DNA of 64,000 nucleotides from Dreissena polymorpha (lineage: Eukaryota; Mollusca; Bivalvia; Myida; Dreissenidae). How positions within the stretch are numbered: position 1 is the stretch's first letter; each line of letters begins with the position of its first letter. The position numbers and the translations under genes are program-made. The notes under the pieces are model-generated. The model worked only from the letters and a program-made list of their open reading frames with translations, was not told the DNA's origin and ran no database searches. The stretch covers positions 48,446,374 through 48,510,373 of the forward strand of contig NC_068364.1 in NCBI RefSeq assembly GCF_020536995.1, given 5' to 3'. This document shows, piece by piece, positions 23,280 through 33,739 of the stretch.

Positions 23280-23629
23280 CAGGGGTTTTTATCTGATTTT
23301 TGGGAAAGGGCCTGGCCTTTTTTGTGGGGAAAAAAATCGCACGAAACGCCGCATTTTGGGGAAAATAAGGAAAGTCTTAAATAATCAATTAAGCATATTT
23401 TACTGTTTTTAAAACAAATTCAAGATAACAGAAATTTAATTATGCATTATTTTCTATTTTCTACTCTGGATCAGGTTAACTTATATATTTAAAGGTTTTA
23501 AAAAAATATATTTTTTTTTTGGAGGGGAAAATGAAATATAGGGGAAAATTAACCAGCTGAAGGGAACAAAAAATCAGAGGGGACAGGGCAGATTTTCGGC
23601 AGGTCACAAAGAAGGAAATAAAAAACCTG
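23280..23629. mobile_element. 350-bp TIR element with 5-bp target duplication (ATAGT)
   Basis: The left tip CAGGGGTTTTTATC is matched inverted at the right tip (AATAAAAAACCTG). ATAGT occurs at 23275-23279 and 23630-23634. Related array units read ggctatagtaaaacc without the insert. Non-coding. Tips and duplication length match the larger element at 26758-27961, so the two probably share a transposase type (hAT-like with 5-bp duplications is one option). Confidence 0.7.
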
Positions 23630-23699
23630 ATAGTAAAACTTTGTTTACACTCTAAAAGTCACATGCATTGTCCAAAGTTCATGAAACTTAGTCAGAAGA

Positions 23700-23985
23700 T
23701 TTGTATGCCCCCCATCCCCCGGATCGAATGATCGGGGGTATATTGTTTTTGGCCTGTCTTTCATTGTATGTGTGTGTCCCAAAACTTTAACCTTGGTCAT
23801 AACTTTTGCAATATTGAAGATAGAAAATTGATATTTGGCATGCATGTGTATCTTATGGAGTTGCTCATTTTGAGTAGTGGAAGGTTAATGTCAAGGTCAT
23901 CCTTCAAGGTCAAAGGTCAAATATATGGCTTCATAGCATTGAAGAGGGCATTGTGTTTCACAAACACAGCTCTTGTTTCTTTTGA
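23700..23985. mobile_element. 'GGGGGTATA' bivalve interspersed element
   Basis: Inverted, single-module copy of the family at 12617-13200. It starts near atgccccccatcccccgg, carries ttgcaatattgaagatagaa and ggcatgcatgtgtatcttatgg, and ends near gtgtttcacaaacacagctc. Confidence 0.75.
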
Positions 23986-24430
23986 TATCTTTGATGAGTT
24001 CGAAAATGGTTCCGGTCTGTTGATATGGCCTCCAAGGGGGCGTGGCATTTTTCCTTTTATGGCTATAGTAAAACCTTGTTAACACTAGAAGTCACATTTT
24101 AAGTCCAATCGTCATGACACTGATTAGAACATGTGTTCTTAATATTATATCTGGGCTGAGTTCGAAACTAGAAAGTTAAAAAACATGGCCGCCTGGGGGC
24201 GGGGCATTTTTCCTTATATGGCTTTCGTAAAACCTTTTTAACACTCTAGAAGTCACATTTATTTTCCAATCGTTATCAAACTTGGTCAAAATATTTCTTT
24301 TAATGATAGCTCGGCTGAGTTCGAAAATTGTTATGATTCGTCAAAAACATGAGCGGGACATTTTTCCTTATATGGCAATTGTGAATCATTACTAACACTT
24401 TAGAGTCACATATTTAGTGCAGTCTAAATG

Positions 24431-25031
24431 AAACTTTAAATGAAACGGTGTTTGGTTTGTTTTTAGGTGTTAACGTTATTGGTGTACACAAGCCATCTCA
24501 AACCGAGACCCATGAGCCTGAGACGGAGGCATGAGAACTGTAGTGTGCCCCTGCATGCACAACAACAACAACACTAATTTTCTTATTTTCCTACCGACAA
24601 GAACTGAAATGTTATTTTCAAGGTAAATATTTTGAGTTTTTACGTATATAATTGATTTAAATGATATTTGTTAAAAAATGAGTGAGTTCAAAAGTGTAAG
24701 GCATTATCTCTCTTATTATGAATATTGATATACAAGATTTGTTTAAGCCACTGCGTTTGATTTCCCAATTTGTTCAGAATTGATGAGATAATTGGGGTTG
24801 GGGTGGTTAGTAAGTTTTTTTAATTTAAAGTCTAGAGAATCTTTGAAAAGTTTCTTCTCTAAAACACATACGCCTAGTCCTATAGATAGCTGCCGGTACT
24901 ATAGGGCCAGTTAAAAAGCTGTTTAACAGGTAACTGAAAATAAACTCTTTTGTCTGCTCTGACTGGCACCTGGCCAAGGCGTCATCCTGGACTCCACCGG
25001 GGGCCTTCAAGCCTTCTGTTCCTCGTGTTTA
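24431..25031. other. Gene-free interval
   Basis: No supported exon. Contains a short CAA repeat near 24561-24573. Confidence 0.4.
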
Positions 25032-25160
25032 TTATGCCCCCTTTCGAAGAAGAGGGGGTATATTGCTTTGCACATGTCGGTCGGTCTGTCGGTCCGTCCA
25101 CCAGGTGGTTTCCGGAGGTTAACTCAAGAACGCTTGGGCCTAGGATCATGAAACTTCATA

Positions 25161-25603
25161 GAACACTGTATTATGTGAATTGGGAATAAGACATCAATTT
25201 GGGAATAAATTGTGTTTTATCAAAAGTGCATAATATGCAGTTTTATATGTTGCATTTATCTAGTTTTACAAATTATAATTAAAACATATACTTGCATATA
25301 TAATAACATCATTGATTTTACTTAAAAACTGGATTTTTTATTAATTTAAAAAAAATCCTCATGAAATGAAACTGTGTCCATGCCATGCATGGACACGGTT
25401 TTAAAATACACTTAAAATGATACAAATTCAATCACTGTTAATGAAAAAGTAATGGAAAATTTCTAATTAAGCTTAAATTATAGATAATATATTACAAAAA
25501 TATATGTAGATCATGAAATGAATAGTTTTGTTTGAGAAAATCACCAAAATGATGTCCATTCCCAGTTTGATGTCTTATTCCCAATTCACATAATACATTG
25601 TTA
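25161..25603. mobile_element. 443-bp TIR element with TA duplication
   Basis: TIRs of about 40 bp: tgtattatgtgaattgggaa on the left, inverted at ttcccaattcacataataca on the right. TA flanks both ends (25159-25160 and 25604-25605). The uninterrupted array reads cttcataggtacattg. A Tc1/mariner-type MITE is the simplest reading. Non-coding. Confidence 0.7.
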
Positions 25604-26757
25604 TAGGTACATTGATCATGACTCGCAGATGACCCCTATTGATTTTGAGGTCACTAGGTCAAAGGTCAAGATCACGGTGACCCGAAATAGTAAAATGGTT
25701 TCCGGATGATAACTCAAGAACGATTATGCCTAGGATCATGAAACTTGATAGGTAGATTGATCATGACTCGCAGATGACCCCTATTGATTTTCAGGTCACT
25801 AGGGCAAAGGTCAAGGTAACGGTGACTCGAAATAGTAAAATGGTTTCCGGATGATAACCTAAGAACGCTTATGCCTAGGATCATGAAACTTCATAGGTAG
25901 ATTGATCATGACTCGCAGATGACCCCTATTGATTTTCAGGTCACAAGGTCAAAGGTCAAGGTCACGGTGACCCGAAATAGTAAAATGGTTTCCGGATGAT
26001 AACTCAAGAATGCTTATGCCTAGGATCATGAAACTTGATAGGTAGATTGATCATGACTCGCAGTTGACCCCTTTTGATTTTCAGGTCACTATATCAAAGG
26101 TCAAGGTCACGGTGACCTGAAATAGTAAAATGGTTTCCGGATGATAACTCAAGAACGCTTATGCCTAGGATCATGAAACTTCGTAGGTAGATTGATAATG
26201 GCTGGCAGATGACCCCTATTGATTTTCAGGTCACTAGGTCAAAGGTCAAGGTAACGGTGACTCGAAATAGTAAAATGGTTTCCGGATGATAACCTAAGAA
26301 CGCTTATGCCTAGGATCATGAAACTTCATAGGCAGATTGATCATGACTCGCAGATGACCCCTATTGATTTTCAGGTCACAAGGTCAATGGTCAAGGTCAC
26401 GGTGACCCGAAATAGTAAAATGGTTTCCGGATGATAACTCAAGAATGCTTATGCCTAGGATCATGAAACTTCATAGGTAGATTGATCATGACTCGCAGTT
26501 GACCCCTTTTGATTTTCAGAACACTATATCAAAGGTCAAGGTCACGGTGACCTGAAATAGTAAAATGGTTTCCGGATGATAACTCAAGAACGCTAATGGC
26601 TACAATCATAAAACATCATAGGTACATTGATCATGACTCGCAGATGACCCCTATTGATTTTGAGGTCACTAGGTCAAAGGTCAAGGTCATGGTGACCCAA
26701 AATAGTAAAATGGTTTCCGGATGATAACTAATAAACGCTTATGCCTAGGATCATGAA

Positions 26758-27961
26758 CAGTGATTTTTTTTGCCAGAAATTGCAGCCGATATTCGGCTGC
26801 TTCCCAATTGCAAAAAATGACGTTTTTTCCCAAAAATTTGATTAAAATTTCCCAAAAAAAGACAAAATTTTCCCAATAAAGTCAATAAGATTACAATGTA
26901 ATTAAGCAATAATTTCGAACGAGTGCCGATCGAGTTGCCGAGTCGTCGCCGAACAACAACTGACTTACGTATTTTTCGCGAATTTAGCCGAATACGATTT
27001 TACGTTGCTATCCACATCTCTCTCTATATTGCGGAGGATACCGACGATAGTCGATGTATCCCGATTGTAAACGCCTGTTTTTACACACGCCCAAGATGGC
27101 GGCAAGCAGACGAGAAATTTGCGATGAGCGGCGAAAATGATAAATAACATTCAAATTAACAATGGGTATCATATGGTTATTACGGAATAATTTAATGCGT
27201 TTGTCAATTAACGCAAAATATAACGTTTGAGATAAAAACAACAAATATTTATTACAAATCTTCACAGTGAATGTGCATCAAGGAAATCAGTGTTGGGAAA
27301 TTGGAATTAGTCTACCGTTACTCACAAAGTTAATGCATTTAACATGAGTATCGTTCGAAAATGGAAAGAGACAAACATGATATGATTTATATGTTAGTGG
27401 ATCTGTGTAAAATCAGATTCATATGCATATTCTGCTTTATTATGTTTGTCACGCGTTTCAGTTTACTGAAATAGCATTGAAGTGCAAGATGTTGAAAGGT
27501 AAAGAAATGAAATAAATTATTTTAACTCCATATAATACATCATTAATATAGCAAGACCACAAAAGCGTTTTTTTTTATAAATATTTGTTAATGTTTTCAC
27601 CATATGATATTTAATTTAAAAGAATACTGAATTAAATTCTTACTGCTAAAGAGGTTATGATTAAATGGTATATTTAAGAATCTTTATAGATTAGATTTTA
27701 TTGCAAGTTCAATATGAATGTGGAAGGATATTAACTTAACATTGTCTTCATTGTAAGAACACATTAAATTTGTACTTTATAATATAAAAATGCTGTCAAA
27801 CATACTTTAATAATTTTAATTCTGTTATTATAATCATATTTATAATGTTTCCCAATTTCATGGTTTATCGCGCTATTTTTCCCAATTTCATGGTTTATCG
27901 CGCTAATTTTCCCAATCCAAAAGGCACAGGCTGTAAGAAAAAAAAGCAAAAAAAATCACTG
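26758..27961. mobile_element. 1.2-kb TIR element with 5-bp target duplication (ATGAA)
   Basis: Ends CAGTGATTTTTTTTGC and GCAAAAAAAATCACTG are exact inverted repeats. ATGAA flanks both sides (26753-26757 and 27962-27966) and the uninterrupted array reads ggatcatgaaacttc. The interior has a GC-richer block (26915-27140) with an aagatggcgg motif and a tiny open frame from its ATG, possibly the relic of a promoter and first exon. A ttcccaatttcatggtttat duplication lies near the right end. No transposase domain seen, so non-autonomous. Confidence 0.75.
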
Positions 27962-28109
27962 ATGAAACGTCATAGGTACAATGATAATGACTTGCAGATG
28001 ACCTTTATCCATATTGAGGTCACTAGGTCAAAGGTCAAGTTCAAGGTGACCCAAAATAGTAAAATGGTCTCCGGATGATAACTGAAGAACGCTTATTCCT
28101 AGGATCATG

Positions 28110-28140
28110 AAAAGAACAGAACAGAAAGTTTATTTGCGTC
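28110..28140 (-). mobile_element. Short LINE/SINE-type 3' tail fragment
   Basis: gaacagaacagaaagtttat followed by ttgcgtc resembles, inverted, a retroposon tail. It sits at the junction between the array and the TTAA element. Confidence 0.3.
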
Positions 28141-28144
28141 TTAA

Positions 28145-28653
28145 AGGGGCCTTTTCACAGATTTTGGCATTTTTTAACTTATTCATTAAATGCTTTATAT
28201 CGATAAATGTAAACATTGGATCGTAAAAGCTCCAGTAAAAAATCAAGAATAAAATTAAAAAAAGGAAAAGAATATTGCCCGGACCAGGTTTCGAACCAGT
28301 GACCCCTGGAGTCCTGCCAGAGTCCTGAAGTAAAAACGCTTTAGCCTACTGAGCTATTCCGCCGAGTACATATACATGAAGTATTTTATACCTTATATAA
28401 GCAATCTTCGTAGTTTCACAAAATTTAACGACAAAAACAGAACTCTCCAAATTATTCAATCGTTTCGCGTTGCAACGCTTTATAATTTTTAGGTTTTAAA
28501 ATCGTCAAAAGATGCATATAATGGCTATATTAGACCATGGTAAATGTTCAGTATTACTGTTTCCTCACAAATATCATAACTAAAACGAAAATTTGCGAAT
28601 CTGAAACAACTTTTTTCAATTTTGTCAATTTACCAAAGCGTGAAAAGATCCCT
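28145..28653. mobile_element. TTAA-flanked TIR element carrying a tRNA-like core (copy 1)
   Basis: Tips AGGGGCCTTTTCAC and GTGAAAAGATCCCT are inverted repeats with two differences. TTAA abuts both (28141-28144 and 28654-28657), as in piggyBac-like elements. On minus the centre (about 28287-28372) reads like a tRNA: aatagctcagtaggctaaag (A box) and ggttcgaaacc (B box). Copy 2 lies at 38029-38526 in the opposite orientation. Confidence 0.75.
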
Positions 28654-29700
28654 TTAAGCAAAAGAAACTTGATAGGTAGATTGATCATGACTCGCAAATG
28701 ATCCCTATTGATTTCAGGTCACTAGGTCAAAGGACAAGGTCACGGTGACCCGAAATAGTAAAATGGTTTCCGGATGATAACTCAAGAACGCTTATGGCTA
28801 TAATCATGAAACTGCATAGGTACATTGATCATGACTGGCAGATGACCCCTATTGATTATGCCCCCCTTCGAAGAAGAGGGAGTCTATTGCTTTGCTCATA
28901 TAGGTCGGTCTGTCGGTCCGTCCACCAGTTGGTTGTCAGACGATAACTCAAGAACGCTTGGGCCTAGGATCATGAAACTTCAAAGGTACATTGATCATGA
29001 CTCTCAGATGACCCCTATTGATTTTGAGGTCACTTGGTCAAAGGACAAGGTCATGGTGACCAGAAATAGTAAAATGGTTTTTGAATGATAACTCAAGAAC
29101 GCATACTCCTAGGATCATGAAACTTCATGGGTAGATTGGTCATGACTCGCAGATGACCCCTATTGATTTTGAGGTCACTAGGTCAAAGGTCAAGGTCACG
29201 GTGACCCGAAATAGTAAAATGGTTTCCGGATGATAACTCAAGAACGCATACGCCTAGGATCATGAAACTTCATGGGTAGATTGATCATGACTTGCAGATG
29301 ACCCCTATTGATTTTGAGGTCACTAGGTCAAAGGTCAAGGTCACGGTGACCCGAAATAGTAAAATGGTTTTCGGATGATAACTCAAGAACGCATACGCCT
29401 AGGATCATGACACTTCATAGGTACATTTATCGTGACCCGCAGATGACCCCTATTGATTTTCAGGTCACTAGGTCAAAGGTCAAGGTCACAGTGACAAAAC
29501 TCGTATTCACACAATGGCTGCCACTACAACGGACAGCCCATATGGGGGGCATGCATGTTTTACAAACAGCCCTTGTTTTCAGGTCACTAGGTCAAAGGTC
29601 AAGATCACAGTGACTAAAAACATATTCACACAATGGCTGTCACTACAACGGAGAGCCCATATGGGGGAAATGCATGTTTTACAAACAGCCCTTGTTTATT

Positions 29701-30022
29701 CAGGATTGTTACATCAATTTCCTCAGATTTCCCCACCACCTCTAGTGTTGAAAATTATTGTTTATTAACTAAACTTTAGTTATTTATCTAGTTAAGTAAA
29801 TTAAGAATGATATGCCTTACGTTTCAGTTGGTTTGATTCTTTGAACAGACGATCTCAGTTTTGTAAAATATACTTATTTAATTATAGGACAAATAAAGCA
29901 ACCAAGATAACATGATCAGAGGATGCTCATAGACAAGAACATTTACGACGTGCCATAATACCATCTACTCCTCGGTTGTCCACAAACTAACTCTACTGAA
30001 TGGTTCATTTAGTCTCCTGGGG
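29701..30022. other. Upstream region of the NLR-like gene
   Basis: AT-rich, no repeat recognised. It would contain the promoter and 5' untranslated region. No TATA box or initiator that I would defend. Confidence 0.4.
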
Positions 30023-30553
30023 ATGGCTGCCGACACCAACATCTTCACCGATAAGCAGACCAATAACTGGTTCAAAGCGTGCATTGCCCTCAATTTGACA
30101 AAGGATGGATTGACTGACCTTGTTGTGACGGAATTATTAAACGTCCAAACAAAAGTTGGTAGAAGTTGTGGACAATGCTTTATTCAAAATCTTATACCGT
30201 GTCCAACTCAGGACGTGTGTAAAAAGAGGAAAAGAAACAACTGTTCTTTCCACAATTCACAACAACCAAAGTCATGCCAAACATGTGATAAAGTGAAACA
30301 AAATATCACATTGTTACACAGATTTAAAGGTCCTAGTTGGGCAAACACTAAAGCTGAATTATGGGCGACGGATCCGTGGGAAATCGGTAAATGCTACCTC
30401 CCACGGGACGGATATAGCAGCGTATCATCTGTGCAAGAATCTGACGTCAATGGTGTGGTTAGCATTGTGTTGAACTGCACACATTTCCAGACATGCCTCT
30501 CCGCCGCATGTCTATCACCGCCACCACCTGATAAGCAATGCCCGCTAGAAAAG
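30023..30553 (+). CDS. NLR gene exon 1: Cys/His-rich N-terminal domain
   Basis: 177 codons from ATG 30023 to donor AAAG|GTTTTC. The chosen ATG is the first in frame and the domain starts at once (DKQTNNWFKACIALNLTKDG). Cys49, 52, 60, 66, 74, His77, Cys85 and Cys88 form a likely zinc-binding cluster. FKGPSWANTKAELWATDPWE and NGVVSIVLNCTHFQTC are blocks I recall from many bivalve paralogues. Without splicing the frame would read on for 11 codons into the intron and stop at 30586, but the K|VRQIGRD junction with exon 2 restores the family sequence. Confidence 0.7.
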
Positions 30554-33500
30554 GTTTTCTTAAAATATACCAGTCTAATGGGCTGAATATGTGATTATTT
30601 TTTATGCCCCCCTTCGAAGAAGAGGGGATATATTGCTTTGCTCATGTCGGTCGGTATGTCGGTCTGTGGGTCCGTCCACCAGGTGGTTTCCAGATGATAA
30701 CTCAAGAAAGCTTGGGCCTAGGATCATGAAACTTCATAGGTACATTGATCATGACTCGCAGATGACCCCTATTGATTTTGAGGTCACTAGGTCAAAGGTC
30801 AAGGTCAGGGTCACAGTGATCCAAAATAGTAAAATGGATTTTGGATGATAACTCAAGAACGCATACGTGGCCAACAGGGCAAACTCTGAACAATATAACT
30901 GAAGCAACTGGTCTGTAATCCTAAATCTATAATTATCAGTCCAATGAAACATTATCCTTTGAGTAAAATAAAGTGGATCAGTTAAAATATTATCAGAATA
31001 TGAGATTTTTTGTATATTTTGTATTAAATATTGTGTTAATGTTTAATTTTGTTGATGAATATAAATACAAGCAGGACAGGGGAGGTAATACACTATTATA
31101 TCTTTCTTATATACAGGGGAAACAAATGCAATAAGTTTAAATTTCATGTTTAATAAATAGAGGATATTTGTTCATGTCAGTGTGAGATCATTTGTTATTT
31201 TTTATGATCACATTTTATTATTACTTTGACAAAACAACACTTACCTGAATACCACAATGGATTCCACCCAAACAATACCCCACGCCCCGTCCAGAATCCC
31301 TTCCCTCCCCTCCCCAACCTCACCTCCCCATTTTTTTTATTTTTTTTAAACATCATCTAATAAATTACCACACTCCACATTATACCCCCTCTCACCCCCC
31401 TACCCCCCACCCCCCCCCCCAATTTTTTTTTTTAAACATTAATAAATTGCCACACCCCACATTATACCCTCCTCTTAATTCCCCCTTACCCCCTAACCCC
31501 AACCCCCCCAAAAAAATTTTTTTTTTTGTTTAAACATCAAATAAATTACCAAACCCCACATTATACCCCCCTGTCACTCGCCCCTTGATCATGACTGGCA
31601 GATGACCCCTATTGATTTTCAGGTCACTAGGTCAAAGGTCAAGTTCACAGTGACTCGAAATAGTACAATTGTTTCTGGATTATAACTTACATTAGGTCAA
31701 AGGTCAAGGTCACAGTGACAAAAAACGTATTCACAAAATGGCTGCCACTACAACTGACAGCCCATATGGGGGCATGCATGTTTTACAAACAGCCCTTGTT
31801 TCAAAGTTTAGTTTGTTAACTGAATCATTATAATACTGTGTTTTGTGACGCGATGTATGTCATGCAATTATTTCTCATTGTATCAAATATGCAAGTCTTA
31901 TTTAAAATAGTCTGTGCATATTTAAGCATTTTTTAAATCACGTGTAATAACTTTGACGCTGAGAGTCCATGTGTGTGTAGGTTTACCTCAATGCTGCTTC
32001 TCTTGATCTTTAACGTCACAGCAATCCGTTCTCTCTCTAGGTCCGACAAATAGGCCGAGATGTACGCCATACTGCCGACTGCAAGGTTACAGATGCTGAT
32101 CTGCAGTACTTCTTTCTGACACTGACCACCCTACTAGCGGATCCAGTCCACTTATTGCATGATACCTCAGCGACAGAAGCGCGCGTAAAACTCAGTGATG
32201 TAAATATTATTGTGTTTGTGTTTTTTGTCTCTATATAAAGGCGTATACAATGTATTTTAGTGAAGGATGATGTAAGCAATAGTCCAGAGAAATATTTGTA
32301 CAATGATATTTTTAAGCGAATTGTAAATCTGTGTCATGTAAGAATAGATATTTGTATTCATCCTGATACTGAAACATTTTAGGAACAGTATGCAATTAGC
32401 AAGCGCTTTAAGTGGACAGAAAACATAATAATTTGATAACAGACAAGAGGAATGTCTTATTTGAAAATATAATTATATCGTACAGTTTATGTAAATTGGT
32501 CTATAGCTATTATCAACTGCACCTATGCTTGGTTATGTGACTAGAAAATTGCGCTTGAAATCATTTTAAATGAAAATCTAAAAACTGTTTTAGGAAATAA
32601 CATCAAAATCGTGGATTGAACTAGCCCCAATAAACTGGACAAACAGGGCATATCACTACTGTCGTCACATATCAACTTTATCACGCACATTTGCACCTTT
32701 GAAATATCCACTCTTTTTGACCGGAGATACTGAAGTCACATTATTAAAAGGAGATATTGAAATCGCATTCTTAAATGACAGTAAATAATTAGTACAATCC
32801 ATTAAGGCTTTATTAAAAACAGACGCATATATGAATTAAACAAATGTCAATTTGATAATTTTTTATATCTTTTACTGCCTTGCAAAATGTGCTCTACTTG
32901 ATCTGTTGTATAATATGCAGACACAGATAATATAATAATGACAACTGTATCGATAATAATCTACAAATGCAAATAATGTTTGTAGTTGCAGAATGATCGT
33001 CTTTCACTTGTTGATTTGGGCAAGATGTTGAAAGAAGCAAATCAGACCCTCACACATGCAAAAGAGGCCGGAGAACGTTTTTCCGAAGAGGCTGAAAGGA
33101 CCCTGAAAGAAGGACTGAATACCTTAGAAGCTAAAATACAGGCTGGGAAAGAACGCCTTGAAAACAAAACACAAACTAGTGAACAACGAATTGAAAAAAA
33201 GGCACATTCTGGTGAACAACGCATTGAAAACAAGACACAGGCTGGAGAACAACGCATTGAAAACAAGACACAGGCTGGAGAACAACGCATTGAAAACAAG
33301 ACACAGTGTGGAGAGCAAAGCATTGAAAACAAGACACAGGCTGGAGAACAAAGCATTACAAACAAAGCACAGGCTGGAGAACAACGCATTGAAAACAAGA
33401 CACAGGCTGGGGAACAGAGCATTGAAAACAAGACACAGGCTGGAGAACAAAACATTGAAAACAAAGCACAGGCTGGGGAACAGAGCATTGCACACAAGAC

Positions 33501-33695
33501 ACATGCTGGAGAACAAAGCATTGAAATCAAAACACAGGCTGGAGAACAATGCATTGAAAACAAGACAAAGGCTGGCGAACAAAGCATTGAAAACAAGACA
33601 CAGGAAAGCATCAACCGCATAAATCAAGCAGAGTTTGGAAAGGAGCTAGACGAATACGAGCGTGGTGTAACAGGTTTGTGAACAAGTTTTTATTG

Positions 33696-33739
<44 letters not shown>

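Larger units (their letters stand above)
23030..24430. repeat. Tandem array of about 165-bp bivalve repeat
   Basis: Recurring landmarks are 'ggggcatttttccttatatgg', 'gtaaaaccttgttaacactc', 'agaagtcacattt' and 'gatgagttcgaaaatggtt'. Roughly five diverged units, interrupted by two insertions (23280-23629 and 23700-23985). Non-coding. Confidence 0.75.
25032..29700 (+). repeat. 147-bp module array of a GGGGGCATA-type bivalve element, nested
   Basis: Starts atgccccctttcgaagaaga. Units of about 147 bp read ggtcactaggtcaaaggtca, acggtgacccgaaatagtaa, tggtttccggatgataactc, gcctaggatcatgaaacttc and tgatcatgactcgcagatga. A second 'start' lies at 28856, and two 'end' modules (tgcatgttttacaaacagcc) lie near 29545 and 29670, so at least two copies are nested. 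The array is broken by three transposon insertions listed separately. Short open frames inside are by-products. Confidence 0.85.
30554..32040 (+). other. NLR intron 1 with repeat insertions
   Basis: Ends with a pyrimidine-rich acceptor CTCTCTCTAG at 32040. Contains GGGGGCATA-element pieces (30603-30870 and about 31585-31800) and a C/T-rich tandem region (31215-31570). Confidence 0.65.

Noticed and set aside
30554-30586. Single-exon reading of the N-terminal NLR domain ending at 30586
   Set aside because: The last 11 codons are intronic. Splicing at 30553 joins the next exon in phase and continues the family sequence.
33042-33627. Cys/Leu-rich minus-strand open frames opposite the coiled-coil exon
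   Set aside because: Shadows of the 33-bp coding minisatellite on the plus strand.
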